Source: Akkermansiaceae bacterium (GTDB lineage: Bacteria; Verrucomicrobiota; Verrucomicrobiia; Verrucomicrobiales; Akkermansiaceae). From it: a stretch of 33,349 nt of DNA. The DNA is taken from the NCBI GenBank assembly GCA_017857425.1, contig JAFMDE010000006.1:1-33349 (forward strand). The letters are read 5' to 3'. A program made the translations under genes and the position numbers. The notes under the pieces are model-generated. The model was not told the DNA's origin, made no database searches, and was given only the letters and a program-made list of their open reading frames with translations. Below are positions 16,316 to 22,712 of this stretch, in pieces (the first letter of the stretch is position 1; each line of letters starts with the position of its first letter).

Positions 16316-17803
16316 TTAAACGGTGGTCTTTTTAAGGTTTAAGGCTTTGTAAGCCGCCCTGCGGTCATCAAAATCAATGCGCTTGCCGGCTATTTCCTGG
16401 TAGGTCTCGTGGCCCTTACCTGCCACCAAAACAATATCCCCCTCTTGTGATAAATTCACCGCTGTCTGAATGGCCTCCATCCTGTCCTCGATACGTTGAT
16501 ACCTCTCACCCGCCATGCCCTTCTCAATTTCTGCCAGAATGGCTTCAGGCTTTTCAGACCGTGGGTTATCGGAAGTGGTGATGCAGAAATCACTCCCTTT
16601 GGATGCCGCTGCTCCCATCAATGCACGCTTGGAGCTGTCGCGATCACCACCACAGCCAAACACAGTAATCAAACGATTAGGTTTGAGTTCCTGTAGTGCT
16701 GCACAGGCATTGACCAAGGCGTCTGGAGTGTGCGCATAATCAACAAATACAGACGCACCTTCACGCGAACCGATATTTTCCATCCTGCCGGGCACCTGAG
16801 GTGCTTCAGCCAATGCAACTACCGCGTCACGCACCTTGATACCGACAGCAGCGGAAGCGGCAATGGCCGCCACGCAGTTATAAACATTAAATCTTCCGAT
16901 GTAAGGAGTGCGGACAAGATAATCACGATCCTTGAACTTGATATCAAATTCAGTGCCCCGAACGGTCTGCTGTTCACGACCGATGCGCATGTCAGCGTGC
17001 ACACCGTAGCCATAAGTGATAAAGTGCAATCTACCTTCAAATTCTTCAACCAAGCGCTGTCCGTATGGATCATCGAGATTAATAACCGCTGTGGTTTTTT
17101 TGTTTCCAGACTGTGTTTCCAGCAATTCGAACAAGCGACATTTGGCAGCAAAATAGCCTCCCATGTTACCGTGGTAATCTAAATGGTCTTGGCTCAAGTT
17201 AGTAAACACCGCAGCATCCATTTGAAGGCCATCTGTGCGTTTTTGTTCGAGTGCGTGAGACGAAATCTCCATGGCGACACCACGGCAATCATTGTGTAAC
17301 ATCTTTGCTAAGCTTGCCTGTAGCTCGACCGGTCCAGGCGTGGTATGAGTGGCTGGAGTGACTTCTTCGCCATCATTGATTTGAACCGTTCCCAATAAAC
17401 CCGCACGGCTCCATGCCCGCTCCATGATCGCATGAATAATGAATGCGGTAGTGGTTTTACCATTCGTGCCTGTGACCGCTACCACCTTCATAGCTGCAGA
17501 TGGATGTTTATACCATGTGCAGGCCAGAGCCGCGGCAGCAGCACGAGCGTCGGCAACGTGCACCCAACATACTTGATCCTCACTCCCTGCCGGCTTTGCG
17601 ACTTCAGAGATAATGGCAGAAGCTCCATTCAATATGGCCTGAGGCACAAATTGCTGACCATCTAGGTCATTACCGCTCACCGCCACAAAAACGCCACCAG
17701 TACTAAGCTCACGCGAGTCTAAGGAAATACTTGTCACCTCACTATCCAGATCCCCAGTAACGGAGATAACATCTAGAGAGCTGATTATTTGTTCTAAATT
17801 CAT
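16316..17803 (-). CDS. murE: UDP-MurNAc-tripeptide synthetase (meso-diaminopimelate-adding)
   Basis: Adds the third residue of the stem peptide. The 495-residue protein has the ATP loop GTNGKTTT (112-119), the HTTPGP and EISSHAL segments, and a likely carbamylated Lys221 in YFAAKCRLFELL. The specificity motif reads DNPRSEKP (412-419), the DNPR form that goes with meso-diaminopimelate rather than lysine. This fits a Gram-negative wall and the aspartate pathway gene lysC in the window. It begins 4 bases after the ftsI stop and is followed after 10 bases by murF. Confidence 0.95.
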   Translation of the reverse strand: MNLEQIISSLDVISVTGDLDSEVTSISLDSRELSTGGVFVAVSGNDLDGQQFVPQAILNGASAIISEVAKPAGSEDQVCWVHVADARAAAAALACTWYKHPSAAMKVVAVTGTNGKTTTAFIIHAIMERAWSRAGLLGTVQINDGEEVTPATHTTPGPVELQASLAKMLHNDCRGVAMEISSHALEQKRTDGLQMDAAVFTNLSQDHLDYHGNMGGYFAAKCRLFELLETQSGNKKTTAVINLDDPYGQRLVEEFEGRLHFITYGYGVHADMRIGREQQTVRGTEFDIKFKDRDYLVRTPYIGRFNVYNCVAAIAASAAVGIKVRDAVVALAEAPQVPGRMENIGSREGASVFVDYAHTPDALVNACAALQELKPNRLITVFGCGGDRDSSKRALMGAAASKGSDFCITTSDNPRSEKPEAILAEIEKGMAGERYQRIEDRMEAIQTAVNLSQEGDIVLVAGKGHETYQEIAGKRIDFDDRRAAYKALNLKKTTV

Positions 17804-17807
17804 TAAT

Positions 17808-19781
17808 TTATTGATCTGACTTTTCCGCTAGCTGCGCCTCATCATTTTCAGGGGTGGGCATCTTTTGAGGGCTAGGTTTCATGCCCATAAGATTCGCTAT
17901 ACGAGATGCGACCTTAGAAAAAATAGGAGCGGCAACACTTCCGCCTCCAGGATTTGCTGTTGGCGTACCCTCCTCGGCGTCTGGCATTTTCGGGTCATCG
18001 ATCACCACCACACAAACAAACTCCGGATTTTCCGCAGACATCATTCCTGCAAAGGAAACGGTGTAGCGTTTGTCGCGACCGTTCTGGCCGTCGTAATACC
18101 CCCCCTTAGGATGAATCTTAATCGTCGTGCCTGTTTTGCCTGCCACGCTGAAGCCTTCGACTTTTGCAAGTCTAGCGGTGCCCTTAACATCGACAACCGT
18201 GGCCAGTGCCTCACGCATTTTAAGTGCCGTCTCTGCTTTGATCACCCTTCGGACTTTCTTCTGTTTGAAGGTATGAGTTTTCGTCCCATCATTTGCTGTT
18301 ACCGACTTCAACAGCTGTGGCTCCATCAGCAATCCGCCATTGGCAATGGCAGAATAAGCACAGGCAACCTGCAAGGGCGTCACACTAACGTGATAGCCAT
18401 ATGAGATCCGTGAGAAGTCGGTTGGGTTTCCTGTATTGCTGACCACCCCAGCACTTTCTCCTGCCATGAGGATGTTGGTCTTCGCTCCGAAACCGAAAGC
18501 TCTCAGATAGTTGAAAAATAGATCTGTTCCGAGCTCTAGGGCTATCTTGTATGACCCAACATTACTCGATTTGGCGAGGATCTGCTGCACTGACAAATCA
18601 CCAAATGTTTTATAGTCTTTCACTAGCTTGACTGAGCCATTTCGATAAGGGCGGCAATCAAAAACAGTATCAGGCTCAATCAGCCCCTGATCCATCGCAC
18701 CAGCGGTAGAGATGATTTTAAAAGTAGACCCAGGTTCGTAAATCGCCTGGGTCGCGTAATCTAAACCATTTTTGGTAATATTTTCCCGAGTATTCAGGTT
18801 GTAGGTCGGCCGACTTGCCATTGCCATAATGGCCCCACTCTTAGGATTCATCAGAATGATAGTTCCCTTCGTTGCCGAGAACTCTTTGAGGCCCGCATCA
18901 AGCTCTTCTTCCACGACTCTCTGCATTCCCATATCAAGCGTAAGCTGGACATTGAGTCCATGTCTTGGTGGCGTCACCTTGCCTGGTTTTGCCAAATCGA
19001 GCGGTCTGTACTTGTTTTTGTGGGTGATGATCTGGCCGTTCTTACCAGACAGCTCGTCATTCATTTTATTTTCAATGCCTGCACGCCCTTTAACGATTCT
19101 CTCTGGGTCATTTTCATCTTCGCCAACATACCCCATTATAGCCGCAGCCATGTTAGGCATCTTATACCAGCGCTTTTGCCACTCTTCTAATACGACGGAT
19201 GGAGAGATTGAATAATCACGCGCAAGCTGCAAGAGGTTTTCTGCATCATCCTCGGACAAGTCAGGCTTGATTACTACATAATCTTGGCCCTCCCGATCGA
19301 GCTTCATGCGCTGACGAAGCTCTGCCGTTGTCATGCCCAGTGGCCGAGCAAAGGTGTAGATAACGTGCTCAATATTTTGAGTAATGATGTCATCAGCGTA
19401 TAACTCGTTTTTCAACTGAGCTGCTCGCGCCTCGACTTTGCGGTTGCGCTCGTCTTGATCCCATAAATACCACTCTGGCGTTTCGCGCAGCTCCTTGTTT
19501 GCTAGCGAGAGGGCCGCAATCCCCGTATTACGCAGCATCAACTTGTCGAAAGCCATGCGTGCACGTGGAATGTTACGTGCGATGAGTTGATTGTTACAAT
19601 CAACGATACAACCTCGGTTTGCCAGCAACACCACTGACTTGCTTGATTTTATTGACTGTTTAGCTACCTCATCTGCCTTAACGACATGCAAATAAATAAG
19701 CCTAACCGACAAAGCACTCAGCCCGGCCACAAAGACCAGGCAGAGAAAGATACATCGGCGATAGAAAACGGCTGAATTCAC
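17808..19781 (-). CDS. ftsI: Septal peptidoglycan transpeptidase (penicillin-binding protein 3)
   Basis: Class B penicillin-binding protein that cross-links septal peptidoglycan in the periplasm, partner of FtsW. It has 657 residues: one N-terminal membrane anchor (about 9-32), a dimerisation domain (about 50-260) and the transpeptidase domain. The active-site Ser352 is in STFK (352-355), with SSN at 405-407 and KTG at 549-551. The C-terminal tail is polar (MKPSPQKMPTPENDE) and no PASTA repeat is recognised. The start is GTG at 19781. A six-codon reading frame bridges from the ftsL-like stop to this start and may couple translation. Followed by murE after 4 bases. Confidence 0.95.
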   Translation of the reverse strand: MNSAVFYRRCIFLCLVFVAGLSALSVRLIYLHVVKADEVAKQSIKSSKSVVLLANRGCIVDCNNQLIARNIPRARMAFDKLMLRNTGIAALSLANKELRETPEWYLWDQDERNRKVEARAAQLKNELYADDIITQNIEHVIYTFARPLGMTTAELRQRMKLDREGQDYVVIKPDLSEDDAENLLQLARDYSISPSVVLEEWQKRWYKMPNMAAAIMGYVGEDENDPERIVKGRAGIENKMNDELSGKNGQIITHKNKYRPLDLAKPGKVTPPRHGLNVQLTLDMGMQRVVEEELDAGLKEFSATKGTIILMNPKSGAIMAMASRPTYNLNTRENITKNGLDYATQAIYEPGSTFKIISTAGAMDQGLIEPDTVFDCRPYRNGSVKLVKDYKTFGDLSVQQILAKSSNVGSYKIALELGTDLFFNYLRAFGFGAKTNILMAGESAGVVSNTGNPTDFSRISYGYHVSVTPLQVACAYSAIANGGLLMEPQLLKSVTANDGTKTHTFKQKKVRRVIKAETALKMREALATVVDVKGTARLAKVEGFSVAGKTGTTIKIHPKGGYYDGQNGRDKRYTVSFAGMMSAENPEFVCVVVIDDPKMPDAEEGTPTANPGGGSVAAPIFSKVASRIANLMGMKPSPQKMPTPENDEAQLAEKSDQ

Positions 19782-19794
19782 GGATAGTTGGTCA

Positions 19795-20160
19795 TCATGG
19801 TCGGACTTGAGCTAGGTCAGGGGTCCTGGGGGTTTCGTTCATTCCTCGTGAAGAGAAGGGGGGGATTTTTTTTATGGAGCTTGCTGGAGTTAATACTAGC
19901 TGTGATTGCTCACGGGCTAAGCCCTCGATAATAAAATCCCAAGTAGTAATCTGGGCGAACTTGGCCTCCAAACTGTTAATCGAGCCCTCGTGTTCACTAA
20001 TACGCTGCTCGGCTTTGCGGATATCTTTCACCACCTCAACCTGGCTATTTTTTAACCATATGTGCATAAAACTACCCCCCATCAATGCTGGCGCCGCAAA
20101 GCCAAGCAACACCATCTCAACGACGGAAAATCTTCGATCTTTATTACGGTGTTTATTCAT
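19795..20160 (-). CDS. FtsL-like division protein
   Basis: 121-residue bitopic protein in the position of ftsL, between rsmH and ftsI. A short basic cytoplasmic tail (MNKHRNKDRRF) precedes one membrane helix (about 14-36) and a charged heptad-like coiled coil (about 37-72, KDIRKAEQRISEHEGSI). The Pro/Ser-rich end is poorly ordered. FtsL forms a complex with FtsB and FtsQ that activates FtsW-FtsI. FtsL sequences diverge strongly, so the call rests on topology, size and location. The open frame extends upstream into rsmH, but the ATG at 20160, 13 bases after the rsmH stop, is the sensible start. Confidence 0.7.
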   Translation of the reverse strand: MNKHRNKDRRFSVVEMVLLGFAAPALMGGSFMHIWLKNSQVEVVKDIRKAEQRISEHEGSINSLEAKFAQITTWDFIIEGLAREQSQLVLTPASSIKKIPPFSSRGMNETPRTPDLAQVRP

Positions 20161-20173
20161 AGATTGACGGCTT

Positions 20174-21124
20174 TTATCTTTTTTCGACCACTCGCAGTTT
20201 TGCACTGCGGGATCTTTTATTACCTTGAACCTCCTCCTCACTTGCCGTGATAGGGCGACGGGTAATCATCTGGTATTGATAATCTGGATTCTCCCTAGGC
20301 TCAGGCCATTCTTTGCGATCGATGTGAGACTCTGAGGCATGCCTGAAAAACTGCTTCACGATGCGATCTTCAAGGCTATGGAAAGTGATCACCAGCAAAC
20401 GCCCGCCTGGGTTAAGCAGCTTGGGTGCGTTATCTAAAAAGGTGCGTAGCGCTCCGAGCTCATCATTGACAGCAATGCGAAGCGCCTGAAAAACACGTGT
20501 CGCTGGGTGTATTTTACCAGTGGGTCCCTTGGGACGCGGTTTGATCACAGAGATGAAATCAGCAAGATCAGTGGTGGTCGTAAATGGCTTGTCTTGGCGT
20601 CGTTCCACAATACGGCGAGCTATTTTGCTGCCGGCGCGTTCTTCACCATATTCGTAAAAAATAGTTCTTAGCTCTTCCTCCGGCAAATGATTCACCAAGT
20701 CAGCAGCGGTATCACCTTGAGATCGATCCATCCTCATGTCCAAAGGACCTTCCTTGCCGAAGGAGAATCCACGATCAGCCTCATCAAGCTGCCAAGAAGA
20801 AACCCCGATATCGATGAGAATTCCATCCACCTTATCGACTCCAATGCTCGCTAAAAGTTCGGGCAAATGTGAAAAATTACCTTTGAGAGGAGTGAAGCTC
20901 GATGGGTATTGCCCCAGCCGCTTTCCTGCAAACTCGTGCGCCTGTTCGTCCTGGTCCACTCCTATCACACGAGCTCCGGCATTGAGCATCGCCTCCGTGT
21001 GACCGCCACCTCCAAGTGTTGCATCGACAATGAGCTTCCCCTCGTTGGGAATCATATATTTCATCACCTCATTCAGAAGAACGGGTTGATGGTAAGGGGT
21101 ATTAGTCGAGTTTTCTGATTCCAT
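20174..21124 (-). CDS. rsmH: 16S rRNA (cytosine-1402-N4)-methyltransferase
   Basis: SAM-dependent methyltransferase (formerly MraW) acting on C1402 of 16S rRNA near the decoding site. From the ATG at 21124 the protein has 316 residues, the family's usual length. HQPVLLNEVM and the SAM loop DATLGGGGHT are near the N-terminus; DIGVSSWQLDEADRGFSF and a C-terminal FHSLEDRIVKQFF are clear. A frame 36 codons longer (to 21232) exists, but it crosses a large RNA stem-loop, whereas 21124 has an AGGGAG ribosome-binding site 6 bases upstream. That site can pair with part of the stem-loop, suggesting regulated translation. Confidence 0.95.
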   Translation of the reverse strand: MESENSTNTPYHQPVLLNEVMKYMIPNEGKLIVDATLGGGGHTEAMLNAGARVIGVDQDEQAHEFAGKRLGQYPSSFTPLKGNFSHLPELLASIGVDKVDGILIDIGVSSWQLDEADRGFSFGKEGPLDMRMDRSQGDTAADLVNHLPEEELRTIFYEYGEERAGSKIARRIVERRQDKPFTTTTDLADFISVIKPRPKGPTGKIHPATRVFQALRIAVNDELGALRTFLDNAPKLLNPGGRLLVITFHSLEDRIVKQFFRHASESHIDRKEWPEPRENPDYQYQMITRRPITASEEEVQGNKRSRSAKLRVVEKR

Positions 21125-21126
21125 AC

Positions 21127-21220
21127 ACTGCTCCCTGTATTCGTGAGGAAGCGAAGCCGAGCAGTCGGGGTGGGACTCCCTCCAAGTTGTCCCATTCCCG
21201 ACCGCTACAAACTTTGCTTC
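21127..21220 (-). promoter_or_regulatory. RNA stem-loop B with rsmH ribosome-binding-site sequestering alternative
   Basis: In the - strand transcript, 21220-21148 folds into a long hairpin. An outer arm GAAGCAAAG/CUUCGCUUC has one mismatch. The inner 10-bp helix AGCGGUCGGG/CCCGACUGCU is followed by GGGAC/GUCCC. The 12-base loop is AACUUGGAGGGA (21188-21177). The segment ACUGCUC (21165-21159), partly inside the inner helix, is also perfectly complementary to GAGCAGU (21133-21127), which overlaps the rsmH ribosome-binding site. The two folds exclude each other. Read by eye from the sequence; function inferred. Confidence 0.6.
21131..21136 (-). promoter_or_regulatory. Shine-Dalgarno sequence of rsmH
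   Basis: AGGGAG lies 6 bases before the ATG at 21124 and decides the start. It is the only clear Shine-Dalgarno sequence among the starts examined in this window. Confidence 0.75.
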
Positions 21221-21308
21221 ATTAAACAACATGAATTCGTAAGGGTAGACTGCATGCTATCATCGACGTGTATTCCAAGAAAAAATGTGGCTGTGACAAG
21301 ACGCGCCT

Positions 21309-21387
21309 GAGAGAAACTGCACCGAGTAAGAGACGGTGCAGAGGTGAGGCTCCCTCCAAGTTACCTCAACCTCTGCACGCGTGTCTC
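21309..21387 (-). promoter_or_regulatory. RNA stem-loop A with terminator-like alternative
   Basis: The - strand transcript from 21387 to 21330 forms a hairpin: GAGAC/GUCUC, then GUGCAGAGGU/ACCUCUGCAC, then GAGG/CCUC with one bulge. That is about 19 pairs closing a 14-base loop, UAACUUGGAGGGAG. The loop shares 13 bases with stem-loop B. The 3' arm also pairs with downstream sequence as CUGCACCG/CGGUGCAG (21341-21334 with 21324-21317), followed by UUUCUCUC. That second fold looks like an attenuator-type terminator with a modest U-tract and cannot coexist with the first. Confidence 0.6.
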
Positions 21388-21460
21388 CATGCTGGGGGAA
21401 CAGCATTGTTGTCATTTCTGTATCAGCGTATTGCACAGGAAAAATTGTTGTCTGTATGGT

Positions 21461-21925
21461 TTAGAAGAATCCGAACTCATCGTTTGCATCAGCGATGATG
21501 CTAGCCTCATGGGCTGCGCGGAGTTTGCGGTGGTTTTCCTCATTTAAAATTTCGATAAAGTCGCCACGACCGACGAGGACAAGACCCTCTCCGGCCTCCA
21601 ACCCTGGATGATCAAGTAGTGCCTTAGGGATGCTGAGCTTGCCCTGCTCATTCACATGGGCCTTGGTGCAGCGTTCAAAAATGATACCGATGATGCTTCG
21701 CTTCTGAGCTGGTGAACGCTCACTGTCGTTAACCTCCTGTTGCATTTTCTCGAACTCGGTCTCTGTAAGAACACGCAATGTCGGAAAACCCTCGTTGGAA
21801 GAAACCATCAGCCGAAGCACGGTGTTGACTACCTCTGGACGCCAATCACTAGGGATGGACACACGACATTTCGTGTCCATCTTGTAGGGGAAGTAACCCC
21901 CCATGCTGTGATTCGTAGTGCTCAT
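21461..21925 (-). CDS. mraZ: MraZ, transcriptional regulator of the dcw cluster
   Basis: DNA-binding protein with two AbrB-like SpoVT folds that forms rings and binds repeats in its own promoter. From the ATG at 21925 it has 154 residues. The first DxxxR element is MDTKCRVSIP, the second reads NEQGKLSIPKALL, and GLVLVGRGDFIEIL matches the family's end of the second domain. An ATG at 21955 lies in the predicted -10/start region and is rejected; an ATG at 21904 is possible. It is the first gene of the cluster, separated from rsmH by an unusually long 336-base leader with two RNA stem-loops. Confidence 0.9.
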   Translation of the reverse strand: MSTTNHSMGGYFPYKMDTKCRVSIPSDWRPEVVNTVLRLMVSSNEGFPTLRVLTETEFEKMQQEVNDSERSPAQKRSIIGIIFERCTKAHVNEQGKLSIPKALLDHPGLEAGEGLVLVGRGDFIEILNEENHRKLRAAHEASIIADANDEFGFF

Positions 21926-21950
21926 AAATACACGCGATGTCCCTCGCGGA

Positions 21951-21984
21951 CCCATTTAGTACACTTCAGTGCACTTAAGGTCAA
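21951..21984 (-). promoter_or_regulatory. mraZ promoter with MraZ-box-like direct repeats
   Basis: On the - strand, TTGACC (21984-21979), a 17-base spacer and TACTAA (21961-21956) form a promoter candidate. Between and over these elements are AAGTG at 21976-21972 and 21966-21962, and a weaker AATGG at 21956-21952, spaced exactly 10 bp. MraZ boxes in other bacteria are AAAGTG-like or TGGGN direct repeats with about 10-bp spacing, so this is a likely autoregulatory operator. Confidence 0.6.
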
Positions 21985-22001
21985 TAGTTAATGTAACTAT
22001 T
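21983..22001. promoter_or_regulatory. Perfect palindrome at the mraZ -35 region
   Basis: AATAGTTA-ATG-TAACTATT: 8-base arms around a 3-base centre, overlapping the end of the mraZ -35. A run of six T follows on the + strand, but there is no + strand gene upstream to terminate, so a regulator site is more likely. Confidence 0.5.
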
Positions 22002-22712
22002 TTTTCATCTTTTCCTACTTTTCATGGCTTCTGAATAATTAAGTCTTCTTAATGAGTCGTCCGCTAAGCTATTATTTACAATAAACAGAAGATACAAGCA
22101 TCAGAACTAAATCATCGATTGTGGGGGCCTGGAGCGGCTGAAAAATTTTTGTGCAATCGCCTTTTAGCGATGCAATAGCCAACAAAAAGCTCAAATATTA
22201 CTCAAAACCAATGAATAGGGTCTATCCCCTCCTGGCCAAAAAACAGCGATCTATTCGCAAGTTATCAACAATGAACGGCTGCAAGTGCTAGAAGTGCGTC
22301 ATTATGGCTCAATCCATCTCATTCTTTCACCACAATTGGCCTTAGCCCGCTCCGATCTTCTGTGAATAACTTGTGGGTATTTATATTACCTTTGTGAAAA
22401 ACAAAGCTCGCACCCCTTTTGTTTGCATCATCACGGCGCTTCTCAGGCAACATGAAACCATGTTAGGGAATCTAATCTGAAAGACCAAAACACAGCCACT
22501 CATCTCTGCTAGAAAGTATTTACGAATACTTGTCTGTCAGTCACTTAGAGCTAAGTTCATAAAAAAAAGCGCCACAAGCTAACCATTCGCCATCGATTGC
22601 CTATCTTATTCACATTTCCGTCTGTGTAAGCCCAATAGAGAAGTACTTGGCCGACAGACTACTGAGGCAGCCCCTCTTTTCCCCCCTATCGTAGAATCGG
22701 CAAATGGATGAG
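22002..22712. other. Long gene-free region upstream of mraZ with DnaA-box-like sites and palindromes
   Basis: No credible gene on either strand in about 710 bases. DnaA-box-like 9-mers: TTATCAACA (22262-22270, +), TTATTCACA (22361-22369, -, and 22606-22614, +), TTTTTCACA (22393-22401, -). Inverted repeats: ATTAAG/CTTAAT (22038-22053), TGCAATCGC/GCGATGCA (22152-22174), CTTTGT/ACAAAG (22390-22406), AACATG/CATGTT (22449-22464), AAGTATT/AATACTT (22514-22531), ACTTAG/CTAAGT (22543-22556). This could be a replication or DnaA-control region, or could hold an unrecognised small RNA. Confidence 0.5.

Noticed and set aside
17865-18404. Open reading frame of 179 codons antisense to ftsI
   Set aside because: ftsI is unambiguous on the other strand; the antisense protein has no recognisable domain and is a coding shadow.
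20161-20241. Longer start of the ftsL-like gene
   Set aside because: It would overlap the conserved end of rsmH; the ATG at 20160 fits the usual short basic cytoplasmic tail.
21125-21232. N-terminal 36-codon extension of rsmH
   Set aside because: It crosses stem-loop B, has no family similarity, and the ATG at 21124 has a good ribosome-binding site and gives the normal protein length.
22152-22174. Hairpin TGCAATCGC/GCGATGCA as terminator of the SprT-like gene
   Set aside because: It lies about 540 bases beyond the gene's stop, and the T-run on the - strand is displaced from the stem.
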